DNA from: Cryptomeria japonica | Taxonomy: Eukaryota > Streptophyta > Pinopsida > Cupressales > Cupressaceae | Direction: 5' to 3' | NCBI RefSeq assembly: GCF_030272615.1 | Contig: NC_081407.1 | Coordinates: 267,291,574 to 267,355,573 of the forward strand | DNA length: 64,000 nucleotides | Part shown: one piece after another, positions 10,768 through 22,356 of the stretch | Numbering within the stretch: position 1 is the stretch's first letter | Layout of the letters: each line of letters opens with the position of its first letter | Notes under the pieces: generated by a model | The model's input: only the letters and a program-made list of their open reading frames with translations | What the model was told of the DNA's origin: nothing | The model's database searches: none | Made by a program: the position numbers and the translations under genes

Positions 10768-12716
10768 AAAATTGAGGGTAAATGTTATATTAAGAGAGAT
10801 GATTACACTGAAAAGTTTGATGCTAAGTGTGATGAAGGCATTTTTCTTGGTTACTCTACAAAGAGTAAGGCATTTAAATGTTATAACAAGAGAACTAAGA
10901 AGATCATTGAGAGTGCTAATGTGAAGATAGATGAACTCTCTGAGAAATATAGAGAGACTGGCAGATCTGAGCCTGAGAAAGATGAAGAAAGACTTGTGTT
11001 TATAGAACTGGAAGTGTAGAAGACTAATGACCAAAATGTTGCAGAAAGAGGTGCTCAACCGATAAATGTAGAGAGCGATGAAGAAAATGAAGTAGGAAGC
11101 ACAACACCGGAACCGGTTATTCCAAGGTATGTCAGGCTAAATCACTCAGAAGAATAAATAATTGGAGATAAGAATGCTGTAGTACAAACAAGGAGGAAAA
11201 TCAGAGAAAATTCTTGTCTGATTTCTACTATTGAGTCGAAAATAGTAAGAGAGGCATTAAAGGATGATGATTGGATTAATGAAATGAATGAGGAGTTGGA
11301 TCAGATAGAGAAGAACAAGACTTGGACACTTGTTCCTAGACTGGAAGATAAGAATGTGATTGGAACTAAATGGGTCTTTAGAAACAAGTTAAATGAAGAA
11401 GGCAAGGTTGTGAGAAATAAAGAAAGATTGGTTTGAAAAGGCTATGCACAACAAGAAGGATAAGATTATGGTGAAACCTTTGCATCTATGGAGAGATTGG
11501 AAGGAGTAAGAATGCCACTTGCTTATGTTGCATTTACAGGATTTAAAGTCTATCAGATGGATTTTAAATCAACTTTCCTTAATGAAATCCTTGAAGAAGA
11601 AGTATACATAGAACAACCAAATGGATTTGCTTTGTCTAAAGATAAATATATGGTTTGAAAACTACATAAGGAACTGTATGGATTGAAGCAGGCATCGAGA
11701 ACATGGTTTGAAAGGTTGCATGCACACCTGATCAAGATAGGATTCCAGCGTAGCAATGAGGACAATAACATCTAAAGACTGATGGAGAGAAAGTATTGAT
11801 AGCTGAAGTATTTGTGGATGAAATAATTTTTGGTGGTAATGATGACTTATGCATGGATTTTGCTGAGGAGATGAAAAAGGAATTTGAGATGTCTCTTATT
11901 GGTGAAATTAAAATTTTCATTGGGTTGCAGGTCTAACAATTGGATGGTGGAATTTTTATCTGTCAGAGTAAGTATGTCATAGAGGTGTTGAAAACATTTG
12001 GCATGGAGGATTGTAAACCGGTTGGTACTCCGATGGTGATAGGCTACAAGTTGTCTAAACAAGATGAGTCACCATCTGTTGATGAGAAATAATACAAGTC
12101 TATGATTGGTAAAAGACATTATGTTGTTCATAGCAGACTAAATATTGTACATGTTATTGGATTGGTTGCTAGATTTCAAAAGGATCCTAAGGAGAATCAC
12201 TTGGTAGCGGTGAAAAGGATATTCTGGTACCTGAAAGACATAGTAGATTATGGTTTATGGTATCCTTATAAAATAATTTTTTCTTTGAATGTGTTTACTG
12301 ATGTAGATTGGGCAGGTAATGTTGATGATCAGAAAAGTACTACCAGTGGAGCTTTTCTTCTTGGAGGCATATTCGTTGCTTGGACAAGTAAGAAGAAAAC
12401 TTGTGTTTCTTAGTCAACATTAGAGGTAGAGTATGTTGCAACATCAATGAATTGCACACAGGCAATCTGGATGAGACATGTGCTTCAAGGATTCAAATTT
12501 GATATGTCTGAACCAGTAACTATTTACTGTGATAATAATAGTGCAATTAATATTTTAAAAAATCTTGTGTTACTTGCAAGAATAAAGCACATAAAATTGA
12601 AATATCATTTTCTAAGGGAAAGAGTACAGGAAAAAATAAGTCAGAATGGAGTATGTGATAAGCAAAGAGCAGTTAGGAGACATTTACACAAAATCATTAG
12701 CGAAGACAACCTTTGA
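10768..12716 (+). pseudogene. Copia reverse transcriptase and RNase H remnant
   Basis: Starts with the integrase C-terminal FLGYSTKSKAFK segment, then [53 protein letters not shown] single-base loss near 11774 shifts the frame. The polymerase box at 11811-11822 reads FVDE instead of YVDD, so a metal-binding Asp is lost. RNase H follows with TDVDWAG, STLEVEYVA and IYCDNNSAI, keeping the Asp, Glu and Asp residues. Stops occur near 10768, 11018, 11434, 11656, 11774, 11936, 12090 and 12411. It would have made cDNA from the element RNA in the cytoplasmic particle. Confidence 0.9.
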
Positions 12717-13125
12717 GTATCTCAAAGGTAAATTAGGGGTCAGAACCCTACTAAAAAGAACTAGAATGTAGGATGCATCAATCTAGTGGGCTTCATGACT
12801 ATTTTTCACTTTGGATTGATGAGATGTAGGCTACTCCGCAGGGGGGAGCAACTTAGATGAGTTTGCAGACATGTTGAAGACATCAATAGTAGATCTGATG
12901 ATTTGTGATGCTTATGCACCTTTGGAATTTTTTTCAAAGGGGGAGAAGAAATATGATTAGTCATAAGAAAAGACATATGATCAAGAGGAGAAGATGTGTA
13001 ATTAAAGATAAAGTGTAACCGATGGATGAGGTGTAGTAGAGAAGAGAAGAGTTGCAGAGAAGGTCCAGAACAGAGCGGAACAATATGAGTTGAGTATGTT
13101 GATGTTTAGTGTTGCGATCAATGCC
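12717..13125 (+). other. 3' untranslated interior of the Copia element
   Basis: Non-coding. It contains a second purine tract, CAAAGGGGGAGAAGAAATA (about 12936-12954), of the kind many plant Copia elements carry upstream of the real polypurine tract. Confidence 0.6.
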
Positions 13126-13137
13126 AAAGGGGGACAT
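13126..13137 (+). promoter_or_regulatory. Polypurine tract of the Copia element
   Basis: AAAGGGGGACAT lies directly before the 3' LTR start, the expected position for plus-strand priming. Confidence 0.75.
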
Positions 13138-14669
13138 TGTTGGAATGTTTGGCATAACTGATACAGATGGAGAATGGTGACTGAATCGATACAAGACTGT
13201 TTGAGATGACATTGTGATGAAGAGATTGAGATTGCATGATGAATGACTTTGATCAGTTATTTATGTTGTCATTCATGGAAACTAATGTTTATTCATGTCT
13301 ACTAATGTTTACTTATCTTGTATTGTTTCATCTAAATCTTTTGGTCTACCGGAGAGGGCTCACCGACAAAGAATCAAGAAACTGAGAATTAGGACCTTAA
13401 TCGGTAAATGAGGAAATATCCTGATTGTATTTGGTGATTGGTGATGATTGAGGCTTTATAGTTTTGAATGCAAGTTTCTATTATTATAACATGTATCTAA
13501 TCGGAACTGCATCATGTTGTGACAACCAGATGTTATGTTTATAGTTTCTGTTGAGTTTTTGCCAGGGTTTAAGAAGGGTTTAAGGATCGGTAATAATTTT
13601 TGGTTTGGCAGTGATCTACATCAAGTTCACATGTTGATGATAACGCAACACAAACTACGTGATGTGTTTGAAAGATGTTTTGGCACATTTGGAGAGCAAA
13701 TTTCTTGGGAATGTGCAAAGTGCTTAGCGGAATGAGCTAAGGGTTTGAATTTGTACCAGATTGACTTGCAGTGACAATGTGTGATCATTCAATGACTGAT
13801 ATTGATTTGTAATTGATTGTAATGATCCATATGATGATCTGTAATGAGTTGTAAATATATGTGATGATCTATGTAGTAAGTCTTAGGTTTTTGATTCCGA
13901 CCTAGTTGTAAAGGTTATTTATGTCGGTAAGTTTGATGTTTTGAAGTGTTAGTGATTTTGAGAAGTATGTGAAGCCGAACGAGGGTGTGTGATAAGATCT
14001 TCCAGAGTGATGCACACTTAGAACTTAATTGGATCTGACCAAGAAAGCAGTTGAGTGCTATACACAGATCATTCATTGTTGTTCTCTAACAATTACAACA
14101 ACTAAAATCCCTAAACTGGGTAGGTCCTAACATGCCTCACATTGCAAAATCCCTTAATAGGGTGACTCAATATCTGAGTTCTAAATCCTCTTGAGAGGTT
14201 GATCCTAACAGATCAAATCTCCTAATAGAGCTGAGGTAAATCCCTTAACTGGGTGACTCCTAATAGGGTCTGCTCCTAACAGGGCATCATTGTAAGCTTC
14301 TAACCGGGCTTGGCTCCTAACAAGGCGCATTCCGAAAGAGTGCAAAATATTTGTGGGTACCAATTCTCACCGTGGTTTTTCCCTATTTGGGTTTCCATGT
14401 GAAAATCATGGTGGTCATATGCTAAATGTTTTTGATGTGATGGTTTGCTTTAATTTCAATTTATGTATGGTTAATGAGCACTTAATGTGAAACATTGATA
14501 TATCAATTTAGCAGATGTTTATTAGTAGATACCAGTACTGGTAAATGACTCTAGTGCTAATCTATATGTGATTTGGTAAAATTTTTAGGAGTCTGAGTTT
14601 CTGATTTCAAATTATTGTTAATACTGATTAACCCCCTCTTAGTATTAACCGGATCCTCTAAGATTAATA
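13138..14669 (+). repeat. 3' LTR of the nested Copia
   Basis: Begins TGTTGGAATGTTTGGC and ends AGATTAATA, where the 5' LTR has AGATTAACA (terminal CA decayed to TA). It is collinear with 7038-8587, with scattered substitutions and small indels. Confidence 0.9.
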
Positions 14670-15888
14670 AGAACATGATTGTACTAGCCTAGTAAGATTT
14701 TCTTACTATGAGTCATGAAAAAGAAAAACACCAAATTACAAAGTAAAAGGCTCAATTTGCAAAGTAACTTGAGTATCAAAAACATGTCATGGTGTGTGCA
14801 TAAAGTGTAACATTGAGCGATGTGTATTCCCCCACGTTAAAGAGATAGCATACGCCTTATTGAGAGCAATTTCTATAAAGTAGCATGCAGCCAAAAGACA
14901 AGTACATTAACACAATGAGATGCCCCCAAGAAAGGAAAAATCAAAGGATAATGGTCACAAAATATATATGAAAAATCACATAAGTGATCCACTAACTATG
15001 GGATCAGTATGATCTTATGATAAAAAAAATGTATATCAAGAATATTTGTATTGAATTGACCTCATCCCCAAAAGGTAGTGGGACTACAAATACAATGGAA
15101 GAGGAGAGAATATGTCTTTTTAAGTCAGCATGAAAGAGATCAAAAAGATATCTCAATGCTTTGCATCGTCCCCAAGTAGGCAACACAAGGCACACCATAT
15201 AGAAGAAAAGTGATACAAATAGAAGAATATCACAACAAATTCGACCTATTTATTACCTTTCACCAATGTAGTAACAAGGGTCATCCAAAGAGATCCTAAC
15301 ATAGCACAAAAACATATCAAGCATCACATCATGGGGGAAGTACATTACGAACAAGAAAACACACAAGAGAGGATCCACAACATGAATGAATCTAATCAAG
15401 AAAATCATCCACCTCTCAATCTTGTTGAACATTATTTAGGGATGGTGGACAAGACACAAGAGGAGCCACTTTGAGAATGGAAAATGAAGCTACTGCAAGT
15501 TCCAAACAAGGACCATGCTCTAATGATGAGTCACTTTGTTTGTCACTAGGAGCTAGGGTTAATGCTTTTAAAAAATGTGAAGACAAATTATGATTAACAT
15601 CAAAAAACTCATACATATCATGAAATAATTAGAACCAACATTGTTATCATGAACAACATCATCATCTATATCATCATCTAGATTAATAAAAATAGGATCG
15701 CTAATGCGAAAAGAACTTGAACCATCATTTTTCTTAAGCATTTTTAATCTTGGTGATTTAAGTTGAACTTCCTCCCTAGAGTTAGGTGAAGGCTGGTCAA
15801 ATGGGATCAAGTCAACATTTGGTGTCTTGGGGAAGGAAATGGTTTAGGAAGCAAGCTCACAATCCTTGGCATGACACCTTTGTCGATG
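14670..15888 (-). other. Interior of the gag-only Gypsy, downstream of protease
   Basis: Where a Gypsy element should carry reverse transcriptase, this 1.2 kb has only short open frames with no recognisable RT, RNase H or integrase motif. One acidic stretch (about 15640-15700, minus strand, NLDDDIDDDVVHDNN) looks like low-complexity linker. Confidence 0.5.
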
Positions 15889-15969
15889 TTATCTTGCACA
15901 ATGGTTCCTTTTAGTTTTAGCTGAGACTTGTGAAGGTTGAGGATCAATGGACATAGGCTTCTTTTCTTC

Positions 15970-17105
15970 CTTTAAAGGAGGAGGAACTGAAGAAACCCTA
16001 CTAGGTTGAGATATAGAAGATGCCAAGTACTTTCCTTTGTAAGATATAGGAGGCAAGACAAAGACATACATGGGAGGAATAGGAGTAGGAAGAATCCCAA
16101 GTCTATTATGAGGAGGATGAATATCCATGGTATAGGATCTCTAGGCTTACTCAAGGACATGATCATCTCATTTTTCCACTGTTGATAAGATAAGAAAAGG
16201 ATATCACTTTGAGGCTTAAGAGGTTCAAGGTATTGATGCCAAAAGTAATCAAGGGAGAAATTACCACACTTTGTTGTGGGTTGATAAAGGCTATGATTAA
16301 TTTCTTTGATAGTGCCATTATGAGGGAATTTCAAACATTTATAGATTGTAAAAGGAATAGCTATTATGGAATAGAGCCAAGGATGTCCCAACTTCACACA
16401 AAATTGATCAGATGTAGGAATAATAGCATAAGTCACATCTAAGAACTTAGTAACAAACTCAACATAGAGAGTAATAGAATCAATAGTAGGGCAAGAGAAA
16501 CCATCGCACACCTTGACCACAACATCAAATTTAACATATGTAACTTGATGCAATTATAAGATATTAAGATATTCTTCACTAATCACATTTACCATACACA
16601 CTAGATCAATGAGCACTCTCGTGAGAGTTTGTCTTTGATCTTTGTAGTGATATATAATGGGCCATCAAGTGCAACAATAGTCTCACTAGGATCAAAAGTA
16701 ATGCATGTCTTTAGGAGGTACAAGTTTATCCAAAAGATTTGCAAAATTGTTAGATTCCATACCAAGGTCATCGGGAGAAAAGGCAAGAGACTCAGACTCA
16801 ACAAAATTAGTAGAATGAGAAGGCAAAGGATTGATGAATATTTGGAGGTTTTCAATAGGAGGAGATACAAACTTTCTTCCCTTGTCACTCACATAGGCTA
16901 CATGTATAGTATTATTATCAATGAATTCTTGAATTTTACTCCTCAATTTATAACATTTCTTGGTATCATGGCTAGGTTGACAGTGATATTTACAAAAGGC
17001 TTTGGGATCATGATAGGTTGTAAAAGGTCTAAAAGTGTCAATTGTCTTGATGGGAGGTAGTTTAAACACATTATAATTTATCAACCTTGACATTATACTA
17101 TGCAA
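15970..17105 (-). pseudogene. Gypsy zinc knuckle and inactive aspartic protease
   Basis: Minus strand. The first part carries CKYHCQPSHDTKKCYKL (about 16950-17000), a CX3H...H/C cluster at the position of the nucleocapsid knuckle. After linker, ITFDPSETIVALDG leads into the protease. The active-site region near 16560-16625 reads RVLIDLVCMVNVISEEYLN; the catalytic Asp is there but the D-S/T-G triad has become Asp-Leu-Val, so the enzyme cannot be active. In another frame the C-terminal half follows with FCVKLGHPWLYSIIAIPF, matching the LLGRPWIH segment of Tat-type Gypsy proteases. At least one frameshift separates the halves. The frames stop short of any RT. Confidence 0.75.
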
Positions 17106-18662
17106 AGACTAAGAAAGAGGAGTTAATTATTTTCTAAAGTATTTGAATAAAGGGGCCACACCTGATGTCACGGCCGCCACTTGAGTGTTGATGTCATTTA
17201 TATTGATGTAACATTTATTTGGTTTAAACTTCACAAATGATTGTTGAGCACCCTCATTCTTAACAACCGGAGCCATTGAAGGAGATGATTCAAATTGACT
17301 CACTTGAAGATGATAATTATGAAGCATTGGACATAATTGCATAAAGGAAGTAAACTCAAAAAATATAAGTTTATCTCTAACGTAATTTTGTAAATTAGAA
17401 ATAAAAATTCTTTGAACATCATGATTAGGCACTTGATAAGAAATTCGAGAATACAAATGTTTATATCTATTAATAAAACCAGTCACTTTTTCTTGAACTC
17501 CTTGCTTACAATGAATCAAATCAGTTAAAGTAGTTTTAGGACCAATATTATTTTAAATTTTTTGAATGAAAGAATTAGCCAATTGTTGAAATGAAGTAAT
17601 AGAATAAGGAGACAAATAACAATACCATTGCAAAGCTTTATCCTTAAAAGTTCTAGTAAACAATTTAGCCATAAGTATTTGATCATGAGAAAAATCACCA
17701 CACAAAGTTTGAAATGTCTTCACGTGAGTGAAGGGGTCAACTTCTCCATTATACAACTTGACTTCCATATGTTTAGGGGGAACCGCACGAACAATGTCAT
17801 TGGATAGTGGGTTTGCTACATCAAATGTAGGAACATTGAACTTGGATTGAGTAATGGAAGACAATTATTTTTATAGGGATGTAATAGTTTGGGGTAGGTT
17901 ATTAATGGTTGTTTCGGTGGATAGATTGAAATTGGAATTTTTGGATTGCGATGGAAGAGTAACATTGTTATATGTAGGTGGAGGTTGAGAATAAGGAGGT
18001 GGAACATTGTGGTATGTGGGTATGGGAGATGATTGGGATACGAATGGAAGACTCATGGAAGGAGGTATGTAATAATATTGATTGTTGAGATTTCCCCCAT
18101 GAATAACATGTGTAGGATTAGCATTGTTTGTGGAAGTGGCCATGATAGAAGATGTACATATAGGCACACTAGGCAAGGATGTAGGAATATGAATGAAATG
18201 ATTGACTTGAGTAGTGGGTTGAGAGTAACCAAGGACTTTAGCACAAACTTTGATTACATGATATTAGTGTCAACAATATGAGCAAGGCCAACACAACAAA
18301 TCAACACCAATTTTACCACTTTGTACCATTCTTTTTAATCCTTCAAGCAAATGGATTATCTGACTTTTCGGGTATTGTTGATTGATCCATTGTTAACAAT
18401 TTTTAAATTCATTGTCAATCTTCTCCAATTGGTCAATAGTAACCCTAGTTAGTGATTCATCCACATCATGAGAATTATGAGGAGAATCGGGATAAATGAT
18501 GCCATTTGTTGGATTAGAGGAAGCAACAACATTCTCATGGAACAAGTGATCTAATTGAGGCTCCATATCCTTAGTGGTTAAATCTTGGGAAGCCTTAGGT
18601 TTAAAACTTCTTCTCACAAGAATATTATATGCAGGACTAATGGTAACAAAACTCATGCACAA
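17106..18662 (-). pseudogene. Gypsy gag (Retrotrans_gag) remnant
   Basis: Minus strand, read from 18662 downward in several open pieces. The N-terminal part (18393-18662) is hydrophilic. The middle (17871-18176) is rich in Pro, Tyr and Ser. The capsid core at 17553-17864 shows VKLYNGEVDPFTHVKTFQTL and KDKALQWYCYLSPYSITSF, the hallmark of Retrotrans_gag, where the Trp-containing helix packs the shell. It continues at 17127-17519 with the VTGFINRYKHLYSRI segment. Stops near 17555 and 17870 and shifts break the frame. No polymerase accompanies it. Confidence 0.8.
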
Positions 18663-18989
18663 AGGAGATAAATTTGAATGCCAAAATTAAAATCTATGAT
18701 GAAACAATACAATTTGTTGTAACAATGATTGGTTAACAAATTAATTAAGCAATTTGAATTGTGATTTTGAAATTGAAATGTCTTTAAATCATAACATAAC
18801 ATGATAATCAGATCTGTAAAAAATTATGCAACCCACAAGTTAATTTCAAAATAATAAATTAGGGTTTTTGTGAATTTAACCTCTAAATTTATGAAATTCA
18901 ATTGAAAATAACAATTATAAGTGCAAATTTTAATTTTTTAAATGTATACAAAATCAGATCTGACACAATAAATTGGAATTAGGCATGCA
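18663..18989 (-). other. 5' leader of the gag-only Gypsy
   Basis: AT-rich non-coding stretch between gag and the primer-binding region; nothing further seen. Confidence 0.5.
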
Positions 18990-19009
18990 AGATGCTAGGC
19001 TCACCAAAA
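18990..19009 (-). promoter_or_regulatory. Candidate primer-binding site, gag-only Gypsy
   Basis: Reading the minus strand, TTTTGGTGAGCCTAGCATC follows the LTR directly. The TGG start fits pairing with a tRNA CCA end; the matching tRNA is not identified. Confidence 0.45.
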
Positions 19010-20264
19010 TGTAATGTATGGAAAATTGGGAATTAGGGTTTCACTAAGTAAATCCACCAAATAACCTAATTAACACCATTATATTGAAAGAGGGTTAGAC
19101 CCAATAGATCTAGGCTCAATCCTAATGGGTAAAGGTCTAAGATTTTGATTGGATTCAACTGGTTGGGGTTGGTTATCTTCTTTCTTACTTGATTTGTAAG
19201 GTGATTGTGAAATTAGGGCAAAACCATGAATAATTGAAGTAATGTGACAGAAAAAATAAGCTAAAAATGTCCCACAGAGCCACCAACTGGGATCTGGGAA
19301 AAATAAGATGTTTAGAACCTATTCTCAGAAGTTTTGCCTAATTTTTTGAGGCCAGGTAGCACAAATCCGCCCTAGTCCTTCGAGTTTTCCATCCTGAACA
19401 TGTTCATCATTGTCGATACTAATGGATTCCTTGAGTAACACTTTTGCACCTATTTCCCGCACACATAAAAAGAGGAAAAGATGTTGGGAATAGGGGTTTG
19501 CCTTAGGTCAAAACCTAGTTTTGGAATTAACCATCAAGTGGAACTGATAAATGTAATGAAAGACTGTAATGAAATACTTTCCTTTTGAGGGAAAGATTGA
19601 AAAATGCTTGAAACAACAATGTATACCTTAATGAAGTTTTGTTTGGCCTTCACAAAGGTTTTAGGGTTTCATGTAGGATGTCTTCATAAAACATTGATCA
19701 TGGATGCCACCTTGAATACTTGAACTTGACTTCAGTTCTGCTCCAATGCTTGATGAATGACTAATTTCTTCCTCACTTGAATTGAATTTCACCAAAGTGT
19801 AATTGAGATCTTGATTTCGGTTAGGTTTTAAATGAGAGGGGTGGACTTCCTTTTATACTTGTTTGTCCAAAATCAAATTGAATTTCTAGAATAGGCTGAC
19901 ATGGGATCCAAATTCCCACTCATTTGTGATGACCATTGCGAGGCCCCATTTTAGGATCTGATTAAGAGGACCAAGACATGGTATGCCCTGGTCCTAATTT
20001 AGGACTAGGGTGTGGTTCGTCCTGATCTTGATTTAGGACTAAGGTGTGGGCCACCCTGATCCTAATTTAGGACCAAAGCGTACCACGCCCTGGTTCTAAA
20101 AATCAGGACTCCAGAATGGGGGGAGTTGGATAGATGATGAAAATGCAGGTTTGGAATGGCGTGTGATCAGAATCAGCACCGCAATTAGGCATCAAAAGCT
20201 AAAACACCAAAGTGAGGCCTAGGTGAGGACAAAATTGTAAGCCAATACAATTTAAGAAGCTACA
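19010..20264 (-). repeat. 5' LTR of the gag-only Gypsy element
   Basis: Collinear with 5703-6853, with the same TGTAATGTATGG edge. It has an extra block of about 105 bp made of 34-bp tandem repeats (19987-20095) that the partner LTR lacks. Confidence 0.85.
19987..20095. repeat. 34-bp tandem repeat, three copies plus a partial
   Basis: Units starting with CCTGGTCC or CCTGATC at 19987, 20021, 20055 and 20089 are exactly 34 bp apart. Each holds TCCTAATTTAGGA, itself nearly palindromic. The other LTR has a single counterpart (near 6675), so the array grew in this LTR or was lost in the other. Confidence 0.85.
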
Positions 20265-21904
20265 CTATTATTAAAAATCACTTTCATATTTGTGTAGAGT
20301 TCATAGGTTGATTTTAGATTATGGTTATAGTCACTTTGCTCCTAATTATTTCTCTTTTCTTTTTATTGTGGTATGCTTGTTCTAATTATTTCTCTTTTCT
20401 TTTCTTTTACCTTTCATTTTACGCTACTTTGCATGGACATCCTAAAAACATTGCCCTAACATGAATTCTACTAATTTGGTCATCCCTTTTACTATAAACT
20501 TAGATTGACCATAAGAAAGAAAGCTAAGCATTATTTATATAGTTTCTCGACATTAGATTGCATGTTCCTCTTTTAGTTTTAAAATTGTGGGTGTACATTT
20601 AACTTTGGGTCAATTTTGTAGTTGTGGAATTGACACACTTTTTAAAACTCAATTTTCATGATATGCCCAAGTTGACCACCTTTTAATTAGTTAGTATTCA
20701 TCATTTTATATGAGAATAATTTGAAATCGTCTATATAAGACAAGTATAAAATGACATCCTCACTAGATTATTTTCATCCATTAATCATTAGGTAGTTTGT
20801 CCTTGTCTAGGACCACACCACATCTAGCTCTCACAAAAAATTAACCCTCATTTGTTGCTTGAAATTTCACATTAGTTCTTACATTAACACATGAAAAAAC
20901 TCTAATTCTTGAATTAGGACATTCCAATTATTGCATAGTGTTCCATTTGCATCCAAATTATGTCTCAATCACCTAGCATTAATATAGTCACATCATTGTA
21001 ATTTGCATTATTTCTTTCTATCGTTCAACTCTTTCCAAAAAAATTAAATTGATCAACTAGGCTTGTCTAAAGTAAACATATTTACATAACAAGCTCCAAG
21101 TAGTGTTCATCAACACCAAAAGGTTGTCCATTGTAGTTATAGTCATCAAGGGAGTCTCTTTTATAGGTATAGAGTGTTTGAAGATTATAAAGTCAAATCA
21201 AAAGAAAAAAGGTAAAATATAATCAATTACACACTCAACTTAGAAGTTGTATAATTAATCTCACACAAGTTTAAAAAATTACCCACTTTGAATTTCATTA
21301 TTCTACTTTAACACATCTAAATTTAAACAATTATAAATCACAATTAAAAAATAATATTAAAATAAGAATCATATATTTATTAACTATTAAAATCATCTAA
21401 ATATTTTCTCTCATTTTTAAAATTTTGAAATCATATCATATAATCTCCTATAACTCTAAATGGAACTTATTTGTTAATGTTTATTATTAGATTCATTAAA
21501 TAAAAATAAAAAAAATAAAAATATTTCTTTACATCATAGGGAAACCACAAACACCTTTTTGATACCTATTTCTTTCTTAAATAATTATATTTAAAATATC
21601 CAATAAACAATTATTTTATGGGACCACCATCCAACATATATAATGAATGTTCAGTAAGATTCTCCTTTAAGCAAAAAAAAATATTCTATTTATGCATAGC
21701 ATTCTTCCCCATCATTTAAAGTTTACATGGTGATTAAGATGTACCTTCTTTAAATGAATTCATCCCAATAAAAAAAAAAGAGCTTTTCTAAATGATTTTA
21801 CGTGTCTTTTAAAATTTTTTTGGTGGACCTATATTACACTTAATTGATGTCCACAAAGGAAAGATGATTCTAGTCACACTTTATTTGTTTCAATGCAACA
21901 AAAA
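20265..21904. other. AT-rich intergenic DNA
   Basis: Right target flank of the Gypsy insertion. No gene or RNA seen. A small direct repeat of CTAATTATTTCTCTTTTCTT occurs at 20342 and 20382. Confidence 0.4.
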
Positions 21905-22066
21905 GTTAGTTTAAAGAAAAAAGGCCAAAGTACAAACACAATATTAATGAAATTTTAGTTTTAGCTTATAAAATAGGAAATAAAGTTAAAGTTAGTTTAA
22001 AGAAAATAAAGTACAAATTAATGAAATTTTAATTTTAGTTTATGAAATAGGAAATAAAGTTAAATT
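21905..22066. repeat. 86-bp tandem duplication
   Basis: GTTAGTTTAAAGAAAA begins at 21905 and again at 21991. The second unit follows the first with a few substitutions and a short deletion. It lies next to the inverted-repeat element at 22081. Confidence 0.8.
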
Positions 22067-22080
22067 AGGAAAAGGTTTGA

Positions 22081-22356
22081 TAGTGATCTATTTTAAATTT
22101 TTGTTCTGTAATAATTATTATTTATAAAATATATGTCGTTAGCATGTTTTTTTATTGAGGTATCATAATAGACCTTTAAAAATTGTTTGAATAGTAGTTG
22201 TACATTAAGAATTAATAGTTATTTACTAATTTATGTTTTGCTGGTGTATTAATGTTACATCACACGGTCTTTTGCTTTCTCAATCTTATGGGTATATTTC
22301 ATTCAATAAAAAATGTTGGGATTTTAACTATTGGGTCCTCTTTCATAACTAATTGC
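22081..22356 (+). repeat. Left arm of the long inverted repeat
   Basis: Pairs with 24069-24360 in inverted orientation. The best-kept block runs from ATTGAGGTATCAT near 22153 to ACATCACAC near 22265. Confidence 0.6.

Larger units (their letters stand above)
7038..14669 (+). mobile_element. Complete but decayed Copia retrotransposon, nested
   Basis: LTRs at 7038-8587 and 13138-14669 flank a plus-strand interior with the Copia domain order gag, protease, integrase, reverse transcriptase, RNase H. A primer-binding site resembling the initiator-Met tRNA site follows the 5' LTR and a polypurine tract precedes the 3' LTR. No 5-bp target duplication survives (ATAAT before, AGAAC after). At least two frameshifts and more than a dozen stops break the polyprotein. 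It sits between the 3' LTR and the gag region of the older minus-strand Gypsy element, so it inserted later. Confidence 0.92.
5703..20264 (-). mobile_element. Gypsy-type LTR element with gag and dead protease only
   Basis: Two LTRs in the same orientation (5703-6853 and 19010-20264) both begin TGTAATGTATGG on the plus strand and end in GCTAYA. Outer flanks GTATT (5698-5702) and CTATT (20265-20269) match at 4 of 5 bases, which fits a 5-bp target duplication. Coding remnants lie on the minus strand in the order gag, zinc knuckle, protease. No reverse transcriptase, RNase H or integrase is visible in the roughly 1.4 kb that remains once the nested Copia (7038-14669) is removed. It is therefore a non-autonomous, TR-GAG-like element or an old internal deletion. 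LTR divergence looks like more than 10%, so the insertion is old. Confidence 0.8.

Noticed and set aside
14670-14674. Target-site duplication of the nested Copia (AGAAC against ATAAT at 7033-7037)
   Set aside because: Only two of five bases agree, so it is not reported as a duplication; the LTR ends themselves are supported by the primer-binding site.
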